Shown one piece after another: positions 23,591-31,411 of a stretch of 56,672 bases of DNA. Both the position numbers and the translations under genes were made by a program. Position 1 is the first letter of the stretch. Each line of letters starts with the position of its first letter. The notes beneath the pieces are model-generated. The model was not told the DNA's origin and did not search any database. It saw only the letters and a program-made list of their open reading frames with translations. The stretch comes from an uncultured Verrucomicrobiota bacterium (GTDB lineage Bacteria; Verrucomicrobiota; Verrucomicrobiia; Limisphaerales; UBA9464): the NCBI GenBank assembly GCA_903907995.1, contig CAIVQH010000035.1, positions 1 through 56,672 of the forward strand, in the 5' to 3' direction.

Positions 23591-23923
23591 GGCCTGCGTG
23601 ACTATTTTCTACTGAACGCCCCTTTTTTCCACTAGTGGCCGGAAACTGCAATGATTTTCGTGTTTTTTGAGCTTGCCAACTTGCTCACAATACGTGGCTT
23701 CATGCCTACGGGTAACCTCTCCAGTGAATGCCAGCCGGGCGAATCAACCTGCTGAATCGCAACGTGAAGTGCAATATTCGCGGAGTATGTTCAGGTGGTG
23801 AATAACTGGTGGATAACTGTTAACAAAAGCACAGTGGGGCAAATTGGGGTGGAACCGCCGGTGTGAGCCGTCTCACGAAGCTTTGCTAGTCGCTCCGGTG
23901 CCAAAGGATTAGTTTCGGGCGTC
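23591..23923. other. 333-base divergent spacer between mraZ and queA
   Basis: This is the promoter region for both the dcw cluster (leftward) and queA (rightward). It is more AT-rich than the genes around it. Two features stand out: a tandem 11-base repeat at 23798-23819 (listed separately) and TGGGG repeated at 23835-23839 and 23845-23849, a 10-base step like known MraZ boxes (TGGGN with 5-base spacers), but on the strand opposite to mraZ transcription. I could not identify confident -35/-10 pairs. Confidence 0.55.
23798..23819 (-). promoter_or_regulatory. Tandem DnaA-box-like / operator-like repeat
   Basis: GTGAATAACTG (23798-23808) is followed at once by GTGGATAACTG (23809-23819). On the minus strand these read TTATTCACC and TTATCCACC, each one mismatch away from the DnaA box TTATNCACA. 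The spacing and the position 210 bases before mraZ fit either a DnaA-linked control of the division genes or a binding site for another regulator such as MraZ (inference). Confidence 0.4.
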
Positions 23924-25003
23924 GTGCTGACTGCTGAATTCGACTATTTGCTGCCCCCGGAACTGATCGCACAGCATCCGGCCCCCCGACGGGATGGTTC
24001 CCGGTTGCTGGTGCTGAAGCGTCCGGCAGGCTCCGTTGAGCATCATGCCTTTAGCACCCTTCCGAGTTTTCTGAAGCCGGGAGACTTGCTGGTGCTGAAC
24101 AACTCACGGGTGATTCCCGCCCGGCTCCGGGGCTTCAAGCCCGATACCGGGGGCGAGATCGAAATTCTGCTGCTGGAAGAAAATGGCCCGCTCGACTGGT
24201 GGGTGATGTTGCGTCCGGGCAAACGCGTCCGACCGGGGACCAAAATCATCTTCCGCAGTCTTGATGGTCAGATATCGCCACTCCAAGCCGAGGTTCTGGC
24301 CAAGAACGAGGAAGGTCATTGCCGCCTGCGGTTCTCAGGTGTGGCCGACTTTTCCGCCGCGCTCTCCGCTTTGGGGGAAATGCCGTTGCCGCCCTACATC
24401 AGCCGCAGCCAGCCGGCCACCGGGGCGGAAGACCGTTCCCGCTACCAGACTGTGTTTGCCCGGCATGACGGTTCGGTGGCGGCCCCTACGGCCGGGCTGC
24501 ATTTCACCGATGAATTGCTCGCCTCGTTACGTGCCGGTGGCATCGGCGTCGAGTTTGTGACCCTGCACGTCGGGCACGGGACCTTTGCGCCGGTTAAGGC
24601 CGGGCGGGTCGAGGAACACGTGATGCACGAGGAACGGTTTGAGGTGCCGCCCGAAACGGCCGCTGCCGTGAATCTCGCCTGCGCGGAAGGCCGCCGGGTC
24701 ATCGCCGTCGGCACGACCAGCGTGCGCGTACTTGAAAGCGTCGCCCGGGAACACGGCGGCAAATTGGTGGCCGGGCCGGGCCGGACCCGCATTTTTCTGC
24801 ACCCGCCTGCGACCTTCTCGGTGGTGGATGCCCTACTGACCAATTTTCACCTGCCCCAGAGCACGCTGCTGATGCTGGTGAGCGCCCTGGTTGCGCCGGG
24901 GGAGCATCCCCGAGGTCGTGATCTGCTGCTGGCCGCCTATGCGGAGGCCGTGCGGGAGAACTACCGGTTTTTCAGCTACGGCGACGCGATGCTGATCCTA
25001 TGA
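23924..25003 (+). CDS. queA: S-adenosylmethionine:tRNA ribosyltransferase-isomerase QueA
   Basis: The 359-residue enzyme makes epoxyqueuosine in tRNA by transferring and isomerising the ribosyl moiety of SAM. The start is GTG at 23924 (product LTAEFDYLLPPELIAQHPA). Family segments include LNNSRVIPARLRG, GGEIEILLLEE, VAAPTAGLHFTDELLASL, VTLHVGHGTFAPV, RRVIAVGTTSVRVLES and TNFHLPQSTLLMLVSAL. Full length. Its stop overlaps the start of the RibD_C gene (ATGA), so the two are cotranscribed. Confidence 0.95.
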   Translation: MLTAEFDYLLPPELIAQHPAPRRDGSRLLVLKRPAGSVEHHAFSTLPSFLKPGDLLVLNNSRVIPARLRGFKPDTGGEIEILLLEENGPLDWWVMLRPGKRVRPGTKIIFRSLDGQISPLQAEVLAKNEEGHCRLRFSGVADFSAALSALGEMPLPPYISRSQPATGAEDRSRYQTVFARHDGSVAAPTAGLHFTDELLASLRAGGIGVEFVTLHVGHGTFAPVKAGRVEEHVMHEERFEVPPETAAAVNLACAEGRRVIAVGTTSVRVLESVAREHGGKLVAGPGRTRIFLHPPATFSVVDALLTNFHLPQSTLLMLVSALVAPGEHPRGRDLLLAAYAEAVRENYRFFSYGDAMLIL

Positions 25004-25707
25004 GCACTGCGCCTGAACGACCGTTCGTCTTGGTCAACATGGCCATGACAGCCGATGGCAAGATCGCCACGGCCAATCGCGCCGTGACCACCTTTGGCAG
25101 CGCGCGGGATGCTCGGCATCTCTATGAACTCCGCGCCACGGCGGACGCAATCCTGTGCGGCGCACGCACGGTCGAGGAAACCGGCGCCACACTCGGCAAT
25201 GGCGGCGAAATCCACCGACGCGCCCGGTTGCGGCGCGGCCTGGCGGAGTATCCCGTTCGCGTCATTGCCAGCGAGTCCGCGTCGATTTCGTCTTCGGCGG
25301 CCATCTGGCAGAAGAGCTTCTCACCCGTTGTCGTGCTGGCCGGAGGCACGGCCAGCAAACGGAATGTGAGCCGCCTGACAAAGCTGGGCGCACACGTGTG
25401 GGTCGCTGCCGGTGCGGAGGTTGATCTGGCGCTGATGTTGGGCCGGTTGCGCTCCGAGTTCGGCGTGCGGCGGCTCCTCTGCGAAGGCGGCGGCGGGTTG
25501 AATGACGCACTCTTCCGGGCAGGCCTGGTGGATGAGCTCCACCTCACCCTGTGCCCGCGAATTTTCGGGGGACGCCAGTCGCCGACCATTGCCGACGGTC
25601 TCGGCTTTCCGCGATTGGCCGACGCTGCTTTGTTCGAGCTGAAATCCGCCAAGCGCCACGGCGACGAGCTGTTCTTGGTCTATCGCGCCGTGCGTCCGAC
25701 AGGCTGA
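25000..25707 (+). CDS. RibD C-terminal-domain reductase (standalone)
   Basis: The 235-residue protein is a dihydrofolate-reductase-like fold of the RibD_C type, which in riboflavin synthesis reduces the ribosyl group of the pyrimidine intermediate with NADPH. Visible are FVLVNMAMTADGKIAT at the start, LYELRATADAILCGARTVE, FSPVVVLAGGT, VRRLLCEGGGGLNDALF and LVDELHLTLCPRIFGG. There is no deaminase domain and no neighbouring rib gene, so it may be a general RibD-like reductase rather than part of the riboflavin pathway. Overlaps queA by 4 bases; its end lies 6 bases from the convergent esterase gene. Confidence 0.82.
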   Translation: MSTAPERPFVLVNMAMTADGKIATANRAVTTFGSARDARHLYELRATADAILCGARTVEETGATLGNGGEIHRRARLRRGLAEYPVRVIASESASISSSAAIWQKSFSPVVVLAGGTASKRNVSRLTKLGAHVWVAAGAEVDLALMLGRLRSEFGVRRLLCEGGGGLNDALFRAGLVDELHLTLCPRIFGGRQSPTIADGLGFPRLADAALFELKSAKRHGDELFLVYRAVRPTG

Positions 25708-25713
25708 GCGGAA

Positions 25714-26616
25714 CTACTTTTTCAGTCCGCGCAGTTGCTCGTCAAACCAGTCCGCGAAGAGCACCACATCCTTGTCCAGGCCGGGCCAGCCGTGATCCAG
25801 TCCGGGCTTGCGGATGAGTTTCACCGGGGCCTTCACGCCGGCCTCCTCGCATTTCTTCACGAAGATCTCGGCCTGATAGATGGGCACGAGCTTGTCGGCC
25901 TCGCCGTGGATGATGAGCGTGGGCGGCATGTCCGCCTTCACGAAATTGATCGGTGAAATTTCCTTCCCGTACACCGCCCGGCTCTCGGCCGTATCGCTGC
26001 GCGGGCCAAAGGCGGGCTTGAAATTGGCCAGCACGCCGACGCCCACCGCGTCGTCACCCGGCGCGCGCCAGTTCAGGTAATCGGTCGGCGGGAAGAAGCA
26101 GGCCACGGCCTGCACCGCACTGGATTCGCGGTCAATGGGATCGGGGGCATCGGCCTTTCCGGGACCGCCCTGCGTACCCATCGTCAGGGACAGATGTCCG
26201 CCCGCGCTGGCGCCGAAGATGCCGAACCCGTCGGGCTTCACGCCGTATTCGGCCGCGTGATGGCGCACGAAGCGGATGGCGCGATGGATGTCCTGGGTGA
26301 TCTCCGGGATGGTGAACTTCGGCTGCGACCCATGCACCACACCGAAGACGGTATAGCCCCGGTCCAGCACCGGACTGAGCAGCCCGCCCTTGAGCGAGCC
26401 ATCCAGCGACTCATGGCTGGAGAAGAACCCTCCCGACACCATGAAAATCACCCCGTAGCCGTTGGACTTCGCGGGCCGGATGACATCCAGCGTCAGCGCG
26501 ACGCCGGATTTGCGCCCGTAAATAACCTCTGTCCGGGTGTAAGCGGATTGGTCTTCCGCGCGGCCGGCGGAAACGCCGAGCAACAACATGCAACAGGCGA
26601 GAAGGAGGGAACGCAT
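25714..26616 (-). CDS. Exported alpha/beta hydrolase (esterase-like)
   Basis: The 300-residue protein has a signal peptide (MRSLLLACCMLLLGVSAGRA) and an alpha/beta-hydrolase domain: a YGVIFMVSGGFFSSHE oxyanion region, VVHGSQPKFTIPEITQDIHRAIRFVRHHA, the nucleophile elbow GASAGGH (Ser at about 147), the acid region MPPTLIIHGEADKLVP and the histidine near KPGLDHGWPG. Such BD-FAE-like esterases act on acetylated sugars or related esters; the substrate cannot be told. An extragenic repeat array lies just upstream (26660-26775). Confidence 0.85.
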   Translation of the reverse strand: MRSLLLACCMLLLGVSAGRAEDQSAYTRTEVIYGRKSGVALTLDVIRPAKSNGYGVIFMVSGGFFSSHESLDGSLKGGLLSPVLDRGYTVFGVVHGSQPKFTIPEITQDIHRAIRFVRHHAAEYGVKPDGFGIFGASAGGHLSLTMGTQGGPGKADAPDPIDRESSAVQAVACFFPPTDYLNWRAPGDDAVGVGVLANFKPAFGPRSDTAESRAVYGKEISPINFVKADMPPTLIIHGEADKLVPIYQAEIFVKKCEEAGVKAPVKLIRKPGLDHGWPGLDKDVVLFADWFDEQLRGLKK

Positions 26617-26659
26617 GGGCCGAGGATGCCGGCCTGAACCTGCGCCGCAAGTCCTGCCT

Positions 26660-26775
26660 CTCGATCTTGCTCCTGCTCGTGATCTTGCTCCTGCTCGTGA
26701 TCTTGCTCTCTCGGTCGCTGCTGAATGTGGGTGGAGTCAGGTCAAGAGTAAGAGCATGAGCAGGAATAAGATTCG
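26660..26775. repeat. CTTGCTCCTGCTCGTGAT tandem and inverted repeat
   Basis: The unit GATCTTGCTCCTGCTCGT occurs twice in tandem and a third time partly (GATCTTGCTCTC) at 26662-26710. A weaker inverted copy lies at 26743-26773 (GAGTAAGAGCATGAGCAGG on the plus strand); against one unit it pairs at about 22 of 27 positions. The region is the spacer between the esterase start and the S41-like gene end and has no supported gene. Confidence 0.6.
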
Positions 26776-26814
26776 GACACGGAGCCTTCGATTGGTCCGT
26801 CCCGCCAGCTTGCG

Positions 26815-27840
26815 TCAAGGCGCGCGAACGACGCTCAGCCCCTTGAGCAAATCCACTGCCCGAGCCAGTACCGGGTCACGGATCACCCTTGGCAACTCCA
26901 CCGGTGCGCCCGAGGTATTGGTCACAGCCTCCACCGATTTTCCCTCCTGCCGGGCGCGCACCAGGTCGGCTTCAGTCAGTTTTTTCCGAACCTTGGGCGC
27001 GGCGGCGAGCCGGTTCGTGCCGAGGTTGGCGCTACCCAGCGCGAGCGCAAAAGGATCGGCGAGATACGACCGCTCCGTTTCGGTCCGGACGATCACCGGG
27101 ATATCGGGCACCACGCCGCCGGCCGGCAGGGGCACCCCGTCACCGGTCAGCACGGGCGTCACGGCCAGGCGGAGCTGCCGGCCGTTGGAGAGGGCAAATT
27201 CGCGATAGAGGCTGGCCTCGCCCGCCGTCGTGCCGCCAAGCACCAGCGCCACACCCGCGTGGCGCAGGCCGGCCGCCACGGCTTCGGCCGCGCCCCGCGT
27301 TTCGTGGTTCACGAGCACCGCCAGCGGTTGGCTGAACGCATTGGTCTTGGCGGTGGAGACGAAGGGGCCTTCACCCCAGTCGAGCACCTTCTGCCCACCG
27401 GACAGGAACTGGTCCACCACCTGCGCCGCCGTGGCAAAATCCCTGCCGCCGGCGAAGCGCAGGTCGATCACCAGGCCCTTGAGCTGATTGGTGGCGGCCG
27501 CCTTGGCGAGCGCTGACGCCAGCCGTGTCGCCACGCCGCCGCTCACCTCGCCGAGCCGCACGTAGCCATAGCCACCCTCAAACGTGGTGGTGACGGGCAG
27601 CAGGTCCGCCGGAGGCTCGTTGGTGACCGGCTGGTCGGTGAACTGGGCCCGTCCGCCGAGCTGCTGGACGAGGCCTTCGACGGCCATTTCGTTCAGTTTG
27701 GCGGCGTCGAGCGAGGTGAGATTGGTGCGAACCAGCTCGAACACCTCACTGAACGGCGGCGCCTCGGCCGCCCGGGTGGACGGAAGCGGGTGCGCCAGCA
27801 GCGCCAGCAGAACAGGGAGCCATCGGAACCGGATCGTCAT
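26815..27840 (-). CDS. Exported S41 (C-terminal processing) peptidase homologue, catalytic residues lost
   Basis: The 341-residue protein starts with a signal peptide (MTIRFRWLPVLLALLAHPLP, cleavage near STRAAEA) and has the tail-specific protease fold: FEGGYGYVRLGEVSGGVA, LKGLVIDLRFAGGRDFATA, then the active-site region VLVNHETRGAAEAVAAGLRH and VLGGTTAGEASLY. In active S41 proteases the nucleophile Ser lies three residues before a conserved Glu and the Lys 25 residues later (TFGKG). Here these positions are Gly183 and Glu208, at exactly that spacing, so the Ser-Lys dyad is gone. No PDZ domain is present. It is probably a non-catalytic, perhaps peptide-binding, protein. The ATG 27840 begins the signal peptide; codons further upstream belong to a repeat. 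Confidence 0.75.
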   Translation of the reverse strand: MTIRFRWLPVLLALLAHPLPSTRAAEAPPFSEVFELVRTNLTSLDAAKLNEMAVEGLVQQLGGRAQFTDQPVTNEPPADLLPVTTTFEGGYGYVRLGEVSGGVATRLASALAKAAATNQLKGLVIDLRFAGGRDFATAAQVVDQFLSGGQKVLDWGEGPFVSTAKTNAFSQPLAVLVNHETRGAAEAVAAGLRHAGVALVLGGTTAGEASLYREFALSNGRQLRLAVTPVLTGDGVPLPAGGVVPDIPVIVRTETERSYLADPFALALGSANLGTNRLAAAPKVRKKLTEADLVRARQEGKSVEAVTNTSGAPVELPRVIRDPVLARAVDLLKGLSVVRAP

Positions 27841-28163
27841 CGCGCAAAGGTTATCGGCCACGGCCCGCCGTCGCGCAACGAAACTTCGCCATGCCTCCGT
27901 GCCGGCTAATCGGGACATCGGTAATCGCGCATTTTCCCCCGTGAAGATCCGAGGGGAGGGAAAAACAACAAAGATACAAAGAACCCCAAAAACCTCCTGC
28001 CAGGCCTGACTTCCCTTGTTACCTCGTTCCTTTGTTGTTCCAACTCGTGCCCGCAGGCCGTCCAAAATTCCGTGGCCTCCGTGGCTGGGCTTGAGCATCC
28101 GGCGATGACGTTGAAAAGATACGAACCAACAATAACCGGCAGATTGCTGGCGGTTGACCAACG
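27841..28163. other. Divergent 323-base spacer, contains a repeat element
   Basis: This spacer separates the S41-like gene (minus) from the propeller/EF-hand gene (plus). Apart from the inverted-repeat element at 27958-28041 I see no gene. Promoters for both genes should be here but none is convincing. Confidence 0.6.
27958..28041. repeat. AT-rich extragenic inverted repeat (copy B)
   Basis: The left arm (27958-27984, GGGAAAAACAACAAAGATAC and on) pairs imperfectly with the right arm (28018-28041, reverse complement GGAACAACAAAGGAACGAGG and on). The right-arm complement closely matches GGAACAACCAAGGAACAAAGG in copy A at 5131-5160, and both carry an ACAAAGA(GA)TACAA motif. The shared unit makes the two elements members of one family. 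Confidence 0.6.
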
Positions 28164-30020
28164 GTGGTTTCCCCCGCAGCTTGGGCACGCTTGTCTCGTC
28201 CCGTTATCTTCCTGCTGCTCGTCCTCGCGGTCTTCGCGGGGCGTGCCGACGTTTCCGTCCAGAAACCGACCAACGCCGTCCCGGCGGACGCCTTTGTGCT
28301 GCACCGTTTCGAACTGGTGCCGCCGTTTGTCGCCCCCCGCCTGATCGGGGCGCAGTTTCCGCCGGCGATTCCGATGGCTTCCGTGGAGGCGATGGCGTTC
28401 AGCGAGGGGCGGCTGTGGCTGAGTGCGCGCCCGCGCGGGGCTACCGCTCTGCCGGACGGGGCCGGCAAGCTCTGGGTCTTCACGCTCGATTCCAATGTGC
28501 TCGAACCCGTCGGCGGTGTGCTGGAGCCGCGCATGGTCAATGCGCTGCACGCCGCGGGCGGCCGTCTGTGGCTCGGGGTGGATGGCGGAGCGGCCCGCTT
28601 CAACCCGGAGACGCGGGGGGTGGATACCTTCGGCACGGCCCGCGGGCTCAGCGCCACGAACCTTCTTGGCTTTGTCGACATGGATGCCGGTCTGTTGACG
28701 CTTGGCCAATCCGGAGGTCTCTACAGCCTGGCACGCGGGGCGGCCAACTTCACGCGGCTGAGTCCCCCCGCACCCACCGAGAACCTGCGCGAGTCCGACC
28801 CATGGCGCTTCTTCGCCGGCTCCCGCGATTGGTTGCTGGCCGCCAGTGATCACGCGATCGCCAACCGGAACATCCGGGGGACGCAATGGCTGCCGCTAAA
28901 GGATGAGCTGGGACGCAATTCACCGCGACTGGAGCCGCCGACCCTCCGCTGTGCGGCGGGGGATGGTGATGGCGGCTTCTGGCTGGGCAGCGATGCCGGC
29001 CTGCATTGGCTGAACCCGGACAATGGCGGCGTGGAGAACCGTTTCGTCCCCGTCGGAGTCACCGTGCCGGGCGGCCTGGGGATTGCACTGGCGCCCGGCT
29101 TCCAAGTCTCGGCCGCCGGTTATGTCATGGCCCGCACGCGGGTCATGGCCGGGGTGCGCGACCGCATGCGTCTGCGCGCTCGGCTGGCTCGCGCCGGGGC
29201 CGATGCAGGACTCACCCTTAGTCCGGTGGTGCCCATGAGCCGGCTGCCGGGTGGTGTGACCGCGCTCCTGCAGGACAACGCCTTTCTCTGGGTCGCCACG
29301 ACCGACGGGGCCAATACCAACCGTGCCCGCCTGCTGCTCCTGCACACGCCCAGCCGGCGCTGGGTCGGCTGGTTCTTGGTCGGCTCACCGGTGCGGAGCC
29401 TCGCGGCCAACGACCGCTTCCTCTGGCTGGGACTCGATGTGACCCGCGCCCCGGCGGGGACGCCGCTGATCGCGCTGGAGAAGCTGCCTCTCACCGGCGT
29501 GCCGCCGGTCCGTTGGACGCCCGATGCGCTGAAACCCGAGGAACTCGGCACCAAACTGGCGTCCCTGTCGGTCAAGGAGCGGGCCATCTATGCCTTCTTC
29601 GGCGGCGAACCGGCCAAGGTCGTCGAGCTGCTGGCGCCGGACGGCCAGGCCCGCGAAGGCATCGATGCCGAATCACTGTTCCTACTCGCCTTTGCGCATG
29701 ATGCCACCGGGCTGGGGCAGCCGGAGCGGCTCGACCAGTTCCTGGCGCAGCTGCGCACCCAATTCCCCGACAGCCTGTTCACGGAGATCGCCGACAGCGT
29801 GCGCCCGGTCGCGCGCGCGGCGGCCCCCAAGGAGCCCGCCGGCGAGACGGTGGCGGAAGTCATTGCGCGCCGTGACCTGGACGGTGACGGCAAACTGAAC
29901 CCGATCGAGTTCAAGCTGTGGCGCGGCCCCACCGCCGATTTCAAGGCCGCTGATAAAAACGGCGACGGTCAGGTTGACACGGCGGAGCTGGAAGCGGTCC
30001 TCAAGTCAGTGCCGCATTAA
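28164..30020 (+). CDS. Exported beta-propeller-like protein with C-terminal EF-hand pair
   Basis: The 618-residue protein uses a GTG start at 28164 (product VSPAAWARLS), followed by a hydrophobic export segment (RPVIFLLLVLAVFAGRADV). The middle carries repeated propeller-type blades of the two-component-regulator type: GRLWLSARPRGATAL, GRLWLGVDGGAARFNPETRG, GGFWLGSDAGLHWLNPDNGG, FLWVATTDGANTNRAR and DRFLWLGLDV. The C-terminus has two EF-hand loops, DLDGDGKLNPIEF (about 572-584) and DKNGDGQVDTAEL (about 597-609), with all calcium ligands. Exported EF-hand proteins are common in Planctomycetes and Verrucomicrobia; the function is unknown, possibly calcium-dependent binding. Confidence 0.75.
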   Translation: MVSPAAWARLSRPVIFLLLVLAVFAGRADVSVQKPTNAVPADAFVLHRFELVPPFVAPRLIGAQFPPAIPMASVEAMAFSEGRLWLSARPRGATALPDGAGKLWVFTLDSNVLEPVGGVLEPRMVNALHAAGGRLWLGVDGGAARFNPETRGVDTFGTARGLSATNLLGFVDMDAGLLTLGQSGGLYSLARGAANFTRLSPPAPTENLRESDPWRFFAGSRDWLLAASDHAIANRNIRGTQWLPLKDELGRNSPRLEPPTLRCAAGDGDGGFWLGSDAGLHWLNPDNGGVENRFVPVGVTVPGGLGIALAPGFQVSAAGYVMARTRVMAGVRDRMRLRARLARAGADAGLTLSPVVPMSRLPGGVTALLQDNAFLWVATTDGANTNRARLLLLHTPSRRWVGWFLVGSPVRSLAANDRFLWLGLDVTRAPAGTPLIALEKLPLTGVPPVRWTPDALKPEELGTKLASLSVKERAIYAFFGGEPAKVVELLAPDGQAREGIDAESLFLLAFAHDATGLGQPERLDQFLAQLRTQFPDSLFTEIADSVRPVARAAAPKEPAGETVAEVIARRDLDGDGKLNPIEFKLWRGPTADFKAADKNGDGQVDTAELEAVLKSVPH

Positions 30021-30057
30021 GGAAGCCGGACGAGGCCGTCATGACGGCGTCGCATGA

Positions 30058-30477
30058 TTATTGTGACAACCGAACATGTGATGCCAGGCATGCTTCCACC
30101 GTCGAAGTGGGATTTCCCTGTCTGGCAATCTGATCCAATTGCGCTTTGGATAGCACATACTGCCCCTGTGGCATCTGCTTGTAATATGGCGGGCTTTGAG
30201 GATTGAGCATGATCCAAATTCGCCCGCCGGAGAGAGCTGGCAGGCAGATGATCGTACGATCTTGGACGTTGGTGAATTCGAGGTTCGAAATGGGTGAGCT
30301 GCGATGATCGCCTTCAAGGCCCTGGAGCATCCCCCATTCATGCTTTTCACCGAATGATTCGCGTCGATCGCCCATTCCGATGGACCAGGAATGCAAAACC
30401 CAGCCGCCGGCCGCGGCCAGCGCCACCATCATCGTCCCAACAACGGTCAGGTACCAGGAACCGCAGGCTCTGTTCAT
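30058..30477 (-). CDS. Hypothetical membrane-anchored protein
   Basis: The 139-residue product begins MNRACGSWYLTVVGTMMVAL then AAAGGWVLHSW, a single hydrophobic N-terminal segment that acts as signal or anchor, followed by a soluble domain with TIICLPALSGGRIWIMLNP, YYKQMPQGQYVLSKAQLDQIAR. No known family was recognised. GTG 30483 would add two residues; ATG 30477 is preferred. The gene is somewhat less GC-rich than its neighbours, which could point to recent acquisition, but the signal is weak. Confidence 0.45.
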   Translation of the reverse strand: MNRACGSWYLTVVGTMMVALAAAGGWVLHSWSIGMGDRRESFGEKHEWGMLQGLEGDHRSSPISNLEFTNVQDRTIICLPALSGGRIWIMLNPQSPPYYKQMPQGQYVLSKAQLDQIARQGNPTSTVEACLASHVRLSQ

Positions 30478-30511
30478 GGACACAATTGGGTTTAGGGTGT
30501 CCGACGATGGT

Positions 30512-30793
30512 TCACAGCGTCCCTGCTTCGAGTTCTTCCAAATAGATGAACTCGGGCGCTTGCACGCCGGCTTCGGCGCGAATCCTCACCAGTCGGGGCG
30601 ACTCAAAGAAACGGCGCGCATCATCGTGCGAGGTCCAGACGGAGAAATGGACGATGCGGTTGGGATCACCGGCATACCGGAGGACCTGGTAGGACCGCTC
30701 GCCTGCTTCCCGACGGATACTGGCCGCGCCGTCGAAAATCTTCTTCCAGGCTTCGTAGTCCTGGACTTCGTGTATGATCAATACATGGGGCAT
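30512..30793 (-). CDS. ABM-domain-like small protein (antibiotic biosynthesis monooxygenase fold)
   Basis: The 93-residue protein starts MPHVLIIHEVQDYEAWKKIF, a beta strand then helix, and continues HFSVWTSHDDARRFFESPRLVRI, the pattern of dimeric ferredoxin-like ABM proteins, which include monooxygenases and heme-degrading enzymes as well as stress proteins without known substrate. It lies 34 bases from the next gene upstream (minus strand), whose product is unknown. The substrate cannot be told. Confidence 0.6.
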   Translation of the reverse strand: MPHVLIIHEVQDYEAWKKIFDGAASIRREAGERSYQVLRYAGDPNRIVHFSVWTSHDDARRFFESPRLVRIRAEAGVQAPEFIYLEELEAGTL

Positions 30794-30836
30794 AAGAAAA
30801 GGGCATCAACCTCGGCGTGCAGGGCGACCAGGGCGT

Positions 30837-31382
30837 TTATTTCTTCCCGCTGGCCGGCATCTTTTCGTCCGTCCGCTTTACCGGCCGACCCTTCAGCTTC
30901 TTCGCCACTTTCCGGGCCCAGGCCGGGGGATGACGTGGGATTTTCTGTTTTACGATCCCTTCCCACTCGTGTTCGGCGGGCCACACCGCCCACTCGATGT
31001 TCAGTCCCAGGTCTGCGACCAGGCGCAGCAAACTGGCCGGGATAGTGTCCCATTGCATTCCCTTGGTCCGTCGGTAGCTGACAAACTCAAGGCTGAAATC
31101 GGTGACCCCCGCGGTGTCCCGCAGCCGGCTTAGTTCCTGGGCGTGCTTGATCAGGAATTCCTCCACCCGTTTCATGTGCCAGGAGGACCGTCGATTCACG
31201 TCGGCAATATAAAGTGTGAAGCCTGAGAGGCGGGGCTTGCGCCGGCGCTTGCTGCTGCGGAAAAGCGGCGGGTCATCCCGGCGCCAGACCGAGTCGGGTT
31301 CCAGGGCGCTCCGTTCAAAAAAGCGGTCGACATCGAATTTCCGCCCCGTCGCGCTCAGCACACTATAATAACAGCCGGGCAT
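30837..31382 (-). CDS. Hypothetical protein (weak DUF4279 resemblance)
   Basis: The 181-residue product starts MPGCYYSVLSATGRKFDVDRFF, then SVWRRDDPPLFRSSKRRRKP and SWHMKRVEEFLIKHAQELSR. The opening Y-S-x-x-S-x-x-G-x-x-F-D and the S-x-W-x-x-G/D pattern recall DUF4279, proteins of unknown function, but the match is weak. The C-terminus is strongly basic (ARKVAKKLKGRPVKRTDEK). The ATG at 31382 is chosen because the upstream frame is implausible. It lies 29 bases downstream of recJ. Confidence 0.45.
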   Translation of the reverse strand: MPGCYYSVLSATGRKFDVDRFFERSALEPDSVWRRDDPPLFRSSKRRRKPRLSGFTLYIADVNRRSSWHMKRVEEFLIKHAQELSRLRDTAGVTDFSLEFVSYRRTKGMQWDTIPASLLRLVADLGLNIEWAVWPAEHEWEGIVKQKIPRHPPAWARKVAKKLKGRPVKRTDEKMPASGKK

Positions 31383-31411
31383 ATCTTGGAGGCACTTAGT
31401 TGGGAGGTTGT

